This document shows positions 35,679 to 44,670 of a stretch of 64,000 bases of DNA, piece by piece. Location: positions 62,001 to 126,000 of the forward strand of contig CAZJUP010000002.1 of assembly GCA_964549275.1 (NCBI GenBank). Reading direction: 5' to 3'. Both the position numbers and the translations under genes were made by a program. The notes under the pieces were generated by a model, which was not told the origin of the DNA, made no database searches, and saw only the letters and a list, made by a program, of their open reading frames with translations. The DNA comes from CAZJUP01 sp964549275 (GTDB taxonomy: Bacteria; Fidelibacterota; Marinisomatia; Marinisomatales; TCS55). Positions within the stretch are counted from its first letter, which is position 1, and the number at the start of each line of letters is the position of its first letter.

Positions 35679-36341
35679 ATGATATGGACACTTTTAAAAA
35701 AAGAAATTCTTATTGAATTTCGTTCCCGAGAGATTACAGCTTCTACGTTAACTTTTGGTTTCGCAATTATTCTCATCTTTTCATTCGCATTTAATGTTTC
35801 CCCAGAGCTAATCCGTGTTTTTGCTCCGGGATTATTTTGGTTAATGGTATTGTTTGCTTCCGTGCTTGGGCTGCATCGATCTTTTGCTTATGAAAAGGAG
35901 TTTGATGCATTTACTTTGTTAATGACTTCTCCAGTTGACCGGGGATTTATCTTTCTTTCAAAATGGGGGGCAGGTACCGTGTTTATTTCTGTGACTGAAC
36001 TCCTGGTGGTTCTTCCATTTTTCCTTTTTCTACGACTGTCACCTCCTGAGAATATACTTCTCGCTTTGGGGGTTACTTTTTTGGTTAATTTAGCTATCAT
36101 GGCTATCGGCAGCTTAGTTTCAGGATTAGCAATGAGGGCAAGATTGAGTGAAGTGCTGCTGCCGATTTTATTACTGCCTTTGGTCTCACCTGTCATCATT
36201 TCCGCAGTAAAAATAACTTCTAGTCTTATGGAAGGATTGCCATTTTCCCATTGGCAATTATGGTTGCAAATCATCTTAACTTTTATTGTAATTTTCGGAC
36301 TTCTTGGTTACACGTTGTTCGATTTTATCACGGAAGAATAA
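35679..36341 (+). CDS. ccmB: heme exporter permease CcmB
   Basis: Six-helix membrane partner of CcmA in System I. 220 residues. Seen: WTLLKKEILIEFRSRE at the N-terminus and the conserved LHRSFAYEKEFDAFTLLMTSPVDR near residues 66-89, with GSLVSGLAMRARLSEVLLPILLLP (in two helices) later. The TAA shares one base with the ccmC ATG. Confidence 0.94.
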   Translation: MIWTLLKKEILIEFRSREITASTLTFGFAIILIFSFAFNVSPELIRVFAPGLFWLMVLFASVLGLHRSFAYEKEFDAFTLLMTSPVDRGFIFLSKWGAGTVFISVTELLVVLPFFLFLRLSPPENILLALGVTFLVNLAIMAIGSLVSGLAMRARLSEVLLPILLLPLVSPVIISAVKITSSLMEGLPFSHWQLWLQIILTFIVIFGLLGYTLFDFITEE

Positions 36342-37015
36342 TGAATACATTTTTATCCTATCGAAAGAATATGTTCTGGGCTTTAAGCGTTTTAATACTT
36401 ATGGCCTTAAACTTGGGGAATATCCTCTTGAATACTCCCATGGTACCAGACCAGCATTGGGCTCAAAAAATATTTTATTACCATGTTCCGGTAGCGTGGA
36501 CAGGATTTTTAGCCTACTTTGTCGTGATGATTGCGGGAATACTATATTTTCTGAAAAATAATGATTATTGGGATCAGGTCGGTTTGGCAGCCGCAGAAAT
36601 TGGTACTTTGTTTATGACACTTGTGCTTTTAACAGGACCAATATGGGCAAAACCCATTTGGGGAACCCCTTGGATTTGGGAACCGCGACTAACAACAACA
36701 CTGGTCTTGTTTTTAATCTATATGGGATATTTCATGCTTCGATCTTTTGGAGGGCATCCGGAAAGGGTAAAAAGATATACTGCCGCATTGGGAATAATTG
36801 CTTTTGCGGATGTTCCCATCATTTTTATTTCTGTCAAATTTTGGGCTCCTGAAATTCAATCTCATCCCCAAGTTGCTATGGGGAACCAGCCTCCCGGTAT
36901 TTTAATCCCCTTTATGATTTCAATGGTTGTTTTTACACTACTATACATTGTCATGATGAAATATCGGATTCATATTCTTACATTAAGAAAATCAGTTAGG
37001 GAAAATCGTGTATAA
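36341..37015 (+). CDS. ccmC: heme delivery protein CcmC
   Basis: Six-helix membrane protein that loads heme on CcmE. 224 residues from ATG 36341; a longer frame from 36251 is inside ccmB. The tryptophan-rich motif reads WGTPWIWEPRLTTT at 107-120, with Glu in place of the common Asp (WxWDxRLT). His48 in YYHVPVAW is the expected first heme ligand, and the second probably lies in the EIQSHPQ loop. The last codons overlap the ccmD GTG. Confidence 0.94.
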   Translation: MNTFLSYRKNMFWALSVLILMALNLGNILLNTPMVPDQHWAQKIFYYHVPVAWTGFLAYFVVMIAGILYFLKNNDYWDQVGLAAAEIGTLFMTLVLLTGPIWAKPIWGTPWIWEPRLTTTLVLFLIYMGYFMLRSFGGHPERVKRYTAALGIIAFADVPIIFISVKFWAPEIQSHPQVAMGNQPPGILIPFMISMVVFTLLYIVMMKYRIHILTLRKSVRENRV

Positions 37016-37142
37016 TTTTTTTGGATATTTTATTAGTGCCTATACATTGGTTTTAATATTTATCATTGGATGGGTAATTGTCCAATGCAGAGAAGAAAAA
37101 ATATTAACTAAAAACGCACCAAAAGGTGACAAGAGGGATTAG
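37008..37142 (+). CDS. ccmD: CcmD-type small membrane protein, 44 aa
   Basis: Short gene starting at GTG 37008, eight bases inside ccmC. The product has one helix (about 3-27) with the FGYFISAYTLVL pattern typical of CcmD, then a charged tail CREEKILTKNAPKGDK. CcmD holds CcmC, CcmA and CcmB together during release of holo-CcmE. Gene order ccmA-B-C-D supports it. The short length and sparse conservation of this family limit certainty. Confidence 0.75.
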   Translation: MYNFFGYFISAYTLVLIFIIGWVIVQCREEKILTKNAPKGDKRD

Positions 37143-37153
37143 GGAGTTATTGT

Positions 37154-38224
37154 ATGCAGCGTAAAATTGTCCATGTCGTCGGCACTGGGACTATTGGTGA
37201 ACCGCTGATTGGTTTATTATGCGACTATAAGGAACAATTAGGAATCGATGAAATTTCGTTTAATAAAAATTCGCCACTGATTAGTGACCGGTCCAAAGTA
37301 AACGATTTGGTCAAGCGGGGAGCTCGATTAGCGGTTTCAGAGAATAAATTACCTGGGTTCAAAGAACTGGGTATGGACCCTGAACTTGAGACTGAAGAAG
37401 CAATTAAACGGGCATCAGTAGTGATTGATTGCACACCCAGTGGTGTTGGGCATAAAAATAAAGAACATTATTATCATCGATTTACAGAAAACGTGAAAGG
37501 ATTTATAGCCCAGGGCAGTGAAGATGGATTTGGAATAAAATATGCCCGGGGGATTAATGACCATGCCATTAAAATTAACAATGGACAGTTTATTCAAGTT
37601 GTCTCCTGCAATACGCATAACATGTCTTGCGTGACCCATACACTCGCGTTAAAAGATAAACCAAAAGAGAATTTGAAAGAAGGACGTTACCTTTGTATTA
37701 GAAGGGCCAATGATATCAGTCAGTCCGGAAGTTTTATCCCTGCACCCCAGGTTGGAGGACATCAATCTGATAATTATGGATCCCACCATGCAAAAGATGC
37801 GGTGGCCTTATTTTCAACATTGGACTATGATTTAAATCTATTTTCGTCAGCTATGAAAGTAAATAGTCAGTATATGCATGTACTTTGGTTTTACTTAAGA
37901 ACCGCTGAACCTACATCCCAAACTGAAGTTATGGACAGATTATTGGGCAATCCATTAGTAGCCATGACGAAAAAAGATATGACCAGTACAGTTTTTTCTT
38001 TTGGACGGGACCACGGACATTTTGGAAGAATTCTGAATCAAACTGTTGTAGTAGAGCAAACCATTCATGTGAAAAATGACCATGAAATTTATGGGTTTTG
38101 TTTTACGCCTCAGGACGGGAATTCCATTTTAAGTAGTATTGCAGCTGCAGAAAAATTTCTTTATCCCCACTCCTATGAAGATAAAATCCAGTGTCTCGGG
38201 GAACTGGTTTTTCAGGAAATTTGA
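37154..38224 (+). CDS. type II (archaeal-type) glyceraldehyde-3-phosphate dehydrogenase-like protein
   Basis: 356-residue Rossmann dehydrogenase. Nucleotide loop VGTGTIGEPLIGLL (9-22), VIDCTPSGVGHKNK (90-103), active-site SCNTHNMSC with Cys152, and the later SHHAKDAV with His211 and His212. These are the landmarks of the archaeal type II GAPDH family (GxGxIG, DxTPxGxGxxNK, SCNTTxxCR and SHHGPD), not of ordinary bacterial GapA. The residues after SCNT differ (HNMSC rather than TGLCR), so substrate specificity could differ. It follows ccmD by 11 bases and is coupled to the next gene by a TTGA overlap. Likely NADP- or NAD-dependent oxidation of a phosphorylated aldehyde; exact role uncertain. 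Confidence 0.6.
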   Translation: MQRKIVHVVGTGTIGEPLIGLLCDYKEQLGIDEISFNKNSPLISDRSKVNDLVKRGARLAVSENKLPGFKELGMDPELETEEAIKRASVVIDCTPSGVGHKNKEHYYHRFTENVKGFIAQGSEDGFGIKYARGINDHAIKINNGQFIQVVSCNTHNMSCVTHTLALKDKPKENLKEGRYLCIRRANDISQSGSFIPAPQVGGHQSDNYGSHHAKDAVALFSTLDYDLNLFSSAMKVNSQYMHVLWFYLRTAEPTSQTEVMDRLLGNPLVAMTKKDMTSTVFSFGRDHGHFGRILNQTVVVEQTIHVKNDHEIYGFCFTPQDGNSILSSIAAAEKFLYPHSYEDKIQCLGELVFQEI

Positions 38225-38868
38225 GTTTACGCATAGAAACGGTCGTTACAGGGCCGTTTCAGGAAAATAGTTTTATTCTGTATTATTCAGGTCAACCTGA
38301 GGCGGTACTGATTGATCCTGGGGATGATGCCCAGTTGATTTCCACAAAACTGACATCACTGAATTTATATCCTGTTGCAATCCTGAATACACATGCACAT
38401 TTAGATCATATTGGAGCGGTACACGATTTGAAATTGAAATATAAAATTCCTTTTTATCTCCACAAAAAGGAGAAATTGATATTAAATACCTATGAAGAAT
38501 CCTGTGCCATGTATGGTCTGCCGACAAAACAAGCACCGAAAGTTGACCATTGGATTAATGAAGAGAATCAAATTTCAATGGGGGTCTTTACATTTCAACT
38601 TCTTCAGACACCGGGGCATACTCCAGGTGGCATTTGTTTTTTTATCGAGAAGAATTTATTCGTTGGGGATACTTTATTCCACGGTTCTGTGGGGAGAACG
38701 GACCTCCCTGGTGGTGATTGGATCTTATTAGAAAAATCATTGGTGAAACTCATGCGTGAGGTCCCAAGTGATACAACGCTGTATTCCGGTCACGGTCCTG
38801 AGACAACTTTGGGTATTGAATTAAGAGAAAACCCCTTTTTAATTCCTTTGCGTGTAAGGTTAAATTAG
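38221..38868 (+). CDS. metallo-beta-lactamase fold hydrolase (glyoxalase II-like)
   Basis: 215-residue single-domain hydrolase binding two metal ions. Seen: THAHLDHIGA (HxHxDH), LQTPGHTPGG, FVGDTLFHGSVGRTDLPGG and the closing SGHGPETTLG, the complete ligand set of the glyoxalase II group. I use the TTG at 38221, which overlaps the preceding stop (TTGA), because the conserved part starts soon after; a GTG at 38191 would add ten residues from inside the upstream gene. The true substrate (a thioester, a lactone or another) cannot be told from the sequence. Confidence 0.85.
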   Translation: MSLRIETVVTGPFQENSFILYYSGQPEAVLIDPGDDAQLISTKLTSLNLYPVAILNTHAHLDHIGAVHDLKLKYKIPFYLHKKEKLILNTYEESCAMYGLPTKQAPKVDHWINEENQISMGVFTFQLLQTPGHTPGGICFFIEKNLFVGDTLFHGSVGRTDLPGGDWILLEKSLVKLMREVPSDTTLYSGHGPETTLGIELRENPFLIPLRVRLN

Positions 38869-38873
38869 CTGTC

Positions 38874-39821
38874 ATGAAAGTAATCGATTTTCTCGAAAAA
38901 GCGAACCATACGTTGTTTAGCTATGAAATTATTCCTCCCCAACGTGGGGGTAGTATAGATGCTGTTTTTTCATTGGTTGAGCAGCTTATGCCGTTTGAAC
39001 CTCCATTCATTGATTTGACAAGCCGGTCAGCCGAAGTGTATTATGAAGATGCATCTGATGGGAATGTAAAGCGGTACATCAGACGAAAACGTCCAGGGAC
39101 GATTGGGCTCAGTGCCGCAATTAAAAACAAGTTTAATGTTGAAACGGTTCCTCATTTGTTATGCAGGGGGTTTTCTCGAGAAGAAACTGAAGATGCCCTT
39201 ATTGAATTGAATTATCTCGGAATTAACAATGTATTGGCGGTTCGTGGAGACGAACTCCGCAAGGATCCCAAAGACTCGCCGGGACGGACCCGAAATAAAT
39301 ATGGGTCAGATTTGGTGAGACAAATCGTGAGTATGAATCAGGGGGAATATTTGGAAGAATTGATGGATGCCGTACCAACAGATTTTTGTATTGGTGTTGG
39401 GGGATATCCGGAAAAACATTTTGAAGCACCCAATATGGCTATGGATATCCAGTATTTGAAGCAGAAAGTGGAGGCCGGAGCTGACTATATTGTAACCCAG
39501 ATGTTTTATGACAATGACGCATACTTCAGATTTGTAAAAGAATGTCGGAAGGAAGGCATTAAAATTCCTATTATTCCCGGTATTAAGATCTTGACGCGAG
39601 AATCCCATTTGCGAACAATCCCTAAAAATTTCTATGTGGATATTCCCCAAGATTTATCTGACCAAGTTATTGGACAATCCAAAGAGGATGCTCGAAAAAT
39701 CGGGTTGGAATGGGCACTGAAACAGTGTCAGGAATTAATGGATGCAAAAGTTCCCTGTATTCATTTTTATATTATGTCTTCCGCCAAAGAGGTTGCGGAA
39801 GTAGTGACCCAACTCAAATAA
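38874..39821 (+). CDS. metF: methylenetetrahydrofolate reductase
   Basis: FAD TIM-barrel enzyme that reduces 5,10-methylene-THF to 5-methyl-THF for methionine synthesis. 315 residues. Seen: FSYEIIPPQRGG with the catalytic-type Glu in the first strand, PHLLCRGFSREETEDAL, LAVRGDEL, GVGGYPEKH, YIVTQMFYDND and IPIIPGIKIL. The gene begins five bases after the hydrolase stop. All expected blocks are present. Confidence 0.95.
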   Translation: MKVIDFLEKANHTLFSYEIIPPQRGGSIDAVFSLVEQLMPFEPPFIDLTSRSAEVYYEDASDGNVKRYIRRKRPGTIGLSAAIKNKFNVETVPHLLCRGFSREETEDALIELNYLGINNVLAVRGDELRKDPKDSPGRTRNKYGSDLVRQIVSMNQGEYLEELMDAVPTDFCIGVGGYPEKHFEAPNMAMDIQYLKQKVEAGADYIVTQMFYDNDAYFRFVKECRKEGIKIPIIPGIKILTRESHLRTIPKNFYVDIPQDLSDQVIGQSKEDARKIGLEWALKQCQELMDAKVPCIHFYIMSSAKEVAEVVTQLK

Positions 39822-39826
39822 TTTCC

Positions 39827-41191
39827 ATGGAGCAAACCCCTAAAACTATCCTTCGAAAAGATATTTTCGACCCATACTTTTTTCCTCATGTATTTCATCC
39901 TTCGGAAAAAATATTAGTTGCATTATCTGGTGGCATGGATTCTGTTGTTCTGCTTCATATCTTGAAAAGTCTTTCAGAAACATGGAGATTTAATCTAACT
40001 GCTGCCCATGTGAACCACCATCTTCGGGAAAAATCAAGCCGGGATGAGAAATTTGTAAAATTACTATGTAAGACATGGGATATCCACCTATTAATCTTTC
40101 ATGGAGATCCTTCTACGAAGAAAAAGGGAGAAAGTGTGGAAATGTGGGCCAGGAGGATCCGTTATAGTCATTTAGAACAGTGTAGAAAGACCAAACGGTG
40201 CCATTGGATAGCCACTGCCCATCATGGAAATGACAATGTTGAAACCATTTTAATGAATTTGAATCGAGGATGTGGAATAGACGGAATAAAAGGAATCCCC
40301 AGACAAAGAGACAGGATTATTCGTCCCCTGTTATCTTATTCCAAATCCGATATTCAATCTTATATTGAAAGTAAATCTCTGAATTATGTTGAGGATGAAA
40401 CCAATGTCCAATTGATACATTTCAGGAATAGGATTCGCCATAAAATTGTGAAACCCTGGGAAAAGCAAACCCCTCAACTGGTGAATCAGTTCAATGAAAT
40501 TTCGGTGCAAGCGGGAAAGGCATTGAATAGACTGAATATTGCCTTGAAAAATTTAAAATTAGAAGTAGTGACAGAAACGAAACATGGCTACAAAATTAAT
40601 GGCTCTCTTTTTGAAAAACTTTCACCCATAATAAAGACCAGATTTGTTAAATTTTTAATCGGTGACCCCTTGCCCTGGAGAATGGCAAAATGGGATAAAT
40701 TAAAGCATTATTTTTCTCATGGAAAAACCGGAGATTATTTTAATGTTAATAAGACTTGGATACTTTTAAAGGACAGAAGTGGATGGATTTTATCCGATAC
40801 AATAGTCGTTCCTGTTTTTATTGCTGTCACTTTGGGAAAGTCCTATCTCGTCAATTCAGAGTTATTTTCATGTAAATCTGTATCGGCTCCAACTGAACTC
40901 CACACTAACCCAAGGATTGAAATTGTTGATGGAAATCTTTTGAAAAAGGGACCTGTTATCCTCCGTACTTGGAAAAAAGGAGATAAATTTCGCCCATTGG
41001 GTATGACGGGAAATAAAAAAGTAAGCGATTATCTTATCGATGCCAAAATAGATAGAATCTCAAAACAACAACAATTGGTGTTGGAAGCAGGTGGCGAAAT
41101 TATGTGGCTGTGTGGACAGCGCATCAGTGATACGGCAAAGATTACCTCAAAAACAGAGAATTTTATGGAACTTTCATTTTCAAAAGCGTAA
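39827..41191 (+). CDS. tilS: tRNA(Ile)-lysidine synthase
   Basis: Adds lysine to cytidine 34 of the CAU-anticodon isoleucine tRNA so it reads AUA. 454 residues from ATG 39827; a longer frame from 39710 overlaps metF. PP-loop SGGMDS at 34-39, then AAHVNHHLREKSSRDE, HHGNDNVETILMNL and GIDGIKGIPRQ. The C-terminal region (about 350-450) with KKGDKFRPLGM and WLCGQRISD is the tRNA acceptor-binding domain. The tilS-hpt-ftsH order is common in bacteria. Confidence 0.95.
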   Translation: MEQTPKTILRKDIFDPYFFPHVFHPSEKILVALSGGMDSVVLLHILKSLSETWRFNLTAAHVNHHLREKSSRDEKFVKLLCKTWDIHLLIFHGDPSTKKKGESVEMWARRIRYSHLEQCRKTKRCHWIATAHHGNDNVETILMNLNRGCGIDGIKGIPRQRDRIIRPLLSYSKSDIQSYIESKSLNYVEDETNVQLIHFRNRIRHKIVKPWEKQTPQLVNQFNEISVQAGKALNRLNIALKNLKLEVVTETKHGYKINGSLFEKLSPIIKTRFVKFLIGDPLPWRMAKWDKLKHYFSHGKTGDYFNVNKTWILLKDRSGWILSDTIVVPVFIAVTLGKSYLVNSELFSCKSVSAPTELHTNPRIEIVDGNLLKKGPVILRTWKKGDKFRPLGMTGNKKVSDYLIDAKIDRISKQQQLVLEAGGEIMWLCGQRISDTAKITSKTENFMELSFSKA

Positions 41192-41198
41192 AGGTAGC

Positions 41199-41738
41199 AT
41201 GGTAAAAGATACTTATCAATTGACACCTCTCATTCCTGACGAGGAAATACAAAAACGAATTCAGGAAATTGCCGCCGAATTGGATGAGACATTTCAAAAC
41301 GAAGTTCCCATTTTAATCGGAATATTAAATGGAAGTTTTATTTTTTCGGCCGATTTGATGCGATGTATGAATATCGAATGTGAGATTGATTTTATAAAAC
41401 TCTCCAGTTATTCTGGTACTCAATCCACTGGTACCGTTAGATTATTAAAAGATATTTCTGCAGATATAACGGGAAGGCATGTTATCATTGTGGAAGATAT
41501 TATTGATTCCGGATTAACCATAAAATTCATTCGGGATCGTATGCAGGAGGCCAGTCCCAAGTCAGTATCCATCGTTACCCTGTTAATGAAACCGGATATT
41601 GCAAAAGTTGAATTTCCTATCGAATGGGTAGGATTTGAAATCCCTCCTGAATTTGTCGTAGGATATGGACTCGATTATGAACAAAAATTACGCAATTTAA
41701 AAGGCATTTATCGTCTGGAAGGAATGACGAGTGAATAA
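41199..41738 (+). CDS. hpt: hypoxanthine phosphoribosyltransferase
   Basis: Purine salvage enzyme making IMP or GMP from PRPP. 179 residues from ATG 41199; an earlier in-frame codon at 41091 lies within tilS. AAAGG at 41190-41194 may serve as ribosome site. Seen: GILNGSFIFSADLMR, KLSSYSGTQSTG and the PRPP loop IVEDIIDSGLT at 97-107. Its stop is overlapped by the ftsH GTG. Confidence 0.94.
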   Translation: MVKDTYQLTPLIPDEEIQKRIQEIAAELDETFQNEVPILIGILNGSFIFSADLMRCMNIECEIDFIKLSSYSGTQSTGTVRLLKDISADITGRHVIIVEDIIDSGLTIKFIRDRMQEASPKSVSIVTLLMKPDIAKVEFPIEWVGFEIPPEFVVGYGLDYEQKLRNLKGIYRLEGMTSE

Positions 41739-43782
41739 AATATTTTCGTATCGTAACACCCCAAGAAAACCCAATTCCAAAAAGAGACCCTCTGTTCCTC
41801 CAGGGAAAAAACCGGATCCTAAAGGGAAAGAAGAATTTCAATGGAAGCGAGCAGGAAAAACTTCTCTTGTTTGGGTGTTTATCATACTAACCGCAGTGTT
41901 TTTATCTGGTCTTTTTACAGGGCAAGGAAGGGAAGAGACTGAAATTCAATACTCTGAATATCGTGAATTTCTAACCCAAAGAATGATTGAAGAAGCCACG
42001 ATTGTTGAGGATGTCTTTCATGGAAAATTAAATATAGAGCAGATCGTTGTTACTGAAACAGGCGCTTCTGTTACTTTGACACGATTTTATTTAAAACTGC
42101 CTTTTGTAGATCGCTCGGTTATGGAAGAATGGGACACCTACGGTGTAGATTACAATTTTAAACAAAAATCTATTGATTGGACCGGTTATTTTCTAAATAT
42201 TCTTCCTTGGATTGCTATTTTGGGATTCTGGATATTCCTGATGAGGCGTATGCAAGGGGGCGGTGGTGGAATGGGCAGCATTTTCAATTTTGGGAAGAGC
42301 CGCGCCAAGGTTTGGACTTCTGACCAGCCAAGGGTCACATTTCAGGATGTGGCAGGATGTGTGGAAGCTAAAGAAGAACTAAAGGAAGTTGTGGATTTCC
42401 TCAAGCGACCAAAACGCTATCAAAAATTAGGAGCAAAAATTCCAAGAGGTGTACTGCTTGTGGGACCTCCTGGGACAGGAAAGACACTATTGGCACGAGC
42501 TGTGGCCGGTGAAGCCAGTGTTGCATTTTTCAGTCTTTCCGGAGCAGACTTTGTGGAAATGTTTGTGGGTGTGGGTGCATCCCGTGTGCGGGATTTATTT
42601 GACCAGGGGAAGAAAAATTCACCCTGTATTATATTTATTGATGAATTGGATGCCGTTGGGCGTCAAAGGGGTGCAGGCCTTGGAGGCGGGCATGATGAAC
42701 GGGAACAGACCTTAAATCAATTATTAGTAGAAATGGACGGATTTGAAGCCAATACCAATATTATCATCATGGCCGCTACAAACCGCCCGGATGTTCTTGA
42801 CCCTGCACTATTACGTCCCGGTCGGTTTGACCGCCAGGTTGTAGTAGATGTCCCTGATGTTAAAGGGAGATTGGGTATCCTTAAGGTTCATGCTAAGAAG
42901 ATTGTACTGAATAAGAAAAAAGTTAATTTGGATGCTGTAGCCAAAGGAACACCAGGTATGGTAGGGGCTGATTTAGAAAATATCGTAAATGAAGCTGCCC
43001 TTCTTGCGGCAAGAAAAAAGAAAAATGCCGTTGATATGGATGATTTTGAGGAAGCCAAAGATAAAGTGATGATGGGAGTTCAAAGGAAAAGTGTGGTTTT
43101 GTCAGAAGAGGAAAAGAAAACAACGGCTTATCATGAAGCCGGCCATACGCTTGTTGCAGCGAGGACACCGGGAGCAGACCCGGTTCATAAAGTAACTATC
43201 ATTCCTCGAGGACGGGCATTAGGAGTAACTATGCAACTTCCCATGGATGAAAAACACGGCTATGCCAAGAAGTATATCGAAGGGCGATTAGCCATTCTCA
43301 TGGGTGGCCGTGCAGCAGAAGAACTCATCTTTAATGAAATGACCACCGGGGCCGGGAATGACATTGAGCAAGCCACTATGATTGCACGGAAAATGATTTG
43401 TGAATGGGGTATGAGCGATATAATAGGTCCCTTATCTTTTGGAAAAAAGGATCAGGAAATATTTCTTGGCCGTGAAATTCAAAGCCATAGGGATTATTCG
43501 GAAGTCACTGCCAGAATGATTGATGAAGAAGTGGTACGGGTTGTGCGGCGGGCACAGGCAACAGCAGATAAAATACTGAGTGAAAACAAGGATATTCTGC
43601 ATAATTTGGCGAATGCACTTCTTGAGTATGAAACGATTGATGGAGAAGAAGTAAAAATAATTCTGGAGGGTAAACCCATTTCCCGAAATAACAAACCGTC
43701 GAAGAAAAAACCTAGGAGAAGGAAACCAAAGGAAGGGACAAAAAAGCAAGGAAAAGTTCGAGAAAATCCAAAAACTGAATAA
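41731..43782 (+). CDS. ftsH: ATP-dependent zinc metalloprotease FtsH
   Basis: Membrane-bound AAA protease that degrades misassembled membrane proteins and short-lived regulators. 683 residues. Basic N-terminal extension of 40 residues, membrane helix 46-64, periplasmic domain, helix 154-170, AAA domain with Walker A GPPGTGKT (245-252) and Walker B CIIFIDE (299-305), the RPGRFDR arginine finger block, and the zinc site HEAGH (468-472). The last 35 residues are strongly basic (SKKKPRRRKPKEG and similar). GTG start at 41731 overlaps hpt by eight bases. Confidence 0.97.
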   Translation: MNKIFSYRNTPRKPNSKKRPSVPPGKKPDPKGKEEFQWKRAGKTSLVWVFIILTAVFLSGLFTGQGREETEIQYSEYREFLTQRMIEEATIVEDVFHGKLNIEQIVVTETGASVTLTRFYLKLPFVDRSVMEEWDTYGVDYNFKQKSIDWTGYFLNILPWIAILGFWIFLMRRMQGGGGGMGSIFNFGKSRAKVWTSDQPRVTFQDVAGCVEAKEELKEVVDFLKRPKRYQKLGAKIPRGVLLVGPPGTGKTLLARAVAGEASVAFFSLSGADFVEMFVGVGASRVRDLFDQGKKNSPCIIFIDELDAVGRQRGAGLGGGHDEREQTLNQLLVEMDGFEANTNIIIMAATNRPDVLDPALLRPGRFDRQVVVDVPDVKGRLGILKVHAKKIVLNKKKVNLDAVAKGTPGMVGADLENIVNEAALLAARKKKNAVDMDDFEEAKDKVMMGVQRKSVVLSEEEKKTTAYHEAGHTLVAARTPGADPVHKVTIIPRGRALGVTMQLPMDEKHGYAKKYIEGRLAILMGGRAAEELIFNEMTTGAGNDIEQATMIARKMICEWGMSDIIGPLSFGKKDQEIFLGREIQSHRDYSEVTARMIDEEVVRVVRRAQATADKILSENKDILHNLANALLEYETIDGEEVKIILEGKPISRNNKPSKKKPRRRKPKEGTKKQGKVRENPKTE

Positions 43783-43827
43783 ATCTGTTTGCTTTAAATC
43801 ATGAAATTCTACCATTTTAATTTTTAA

Positions 43828-44667
43828 ATGAATCGAACTGATTTTAATACCTGGCTTTCTTTAGAAAAAAAACAATCCCTCATCATGGGGATTTTAAATA
43901 TAACCCCTGACTCCTTTTCTGATGGTGGTGAATTTATTGATCCAAAACGGGCGGTAGAGCATGCATTAGATATGATTCAGGATGGGGCTGATGTTATCGA
44001 TATTGGTGGTGAATCTACACGTCCAGGTGCGGAACCTGTTCCATTGGGTTTAGAGTTAGAACGGGTCATACCCGTTATCGAGGGTATCAGGAAGGAATCG
44101 GATGACCTCATCTCCATCGATACTTATAAAGCACGTGTAGCCGAAGAAGCCCTTTGCGCCGGTGCAAGTATGGTAAATGATATCAGTGGTCTCACATTTG
44201 ATAAAAAAATGGCAGGATTAGTTGCAGAGACCGAAATTCCACTCATAATTATGCATATTAAAGGAAAACCAAAAGATATGCAAATCAACTCACGCTATGA
44301 TGATTTATTGAGCGAAATTCTAGAATTTTTCGAAAAACAGACCTCCAGAGCCATAGAAGCAGGAATACGGTCTGAAAATATTATACTAGACCCTGGTATT
44401 GGTTTTGGGAAACAATTGGATGATAATTTTGAAATCATCAGGGAATTGAAGCAAATTTCGGCCATGAATTTTCCGGTTTTATTGGGTCCATCCCGAAAAT
44501 CCTTTATTGGTTCCGTACTGAATCTCCCACCAGAAGATAGGGTAGAGGGAACCGCTGCTGCTGTAACAGCAGGTATTTTAAACGGGGCAAAAATTCTTCG
44601 TGTTCATGATGTGAAAGTGATGAAACGTGTAGCGGAGATTTCAGATAAAATCAAAGGAGATATTTAA
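43828..44667 (+). CDS. folP: dihydropteroate synthase
   Basis: Condenses p-aminobenzoate with hydroxymethyl-dihydropterin diphosphate in folate synthesis. 279 residues. Seen: GILNITPDSFSDGGEF near the N-terminus, IDIGGESTRPGAEPV, ISIDTYKARVAEEAL, MVNDISGL and LDPGIGFGKQLDDN. ATG 43828 follows ftsH by 45 bases. The gene is followed by cdaA after three bases. Confidence 0.96.
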   Translation: MNRTDFNTWLSLEKKQSLIMGILNITPDSFSDGGEFIDPKRAVEHALDMIQDGADVIDIGGESTRPGAEPVPLGLELERVIPVIEGIRKESDDLISIDTYKARVAEEALCAGASMVNDISGLTFDKKMAGLVAETEIPLIIMHIKGKPKDMQINSRYDDLLSEILEFFEKQTSRAIEAGIRSENIILDPGIGFGKQLDDNFEIIRELKQISAMNFPVLLGPSRKSFIGSVLNLPPEDRVEGTAAAVTAGILNGAKILRVHDVKVMKRVAEISDKIKGDI

Positions 44668-44670
44668 CCC

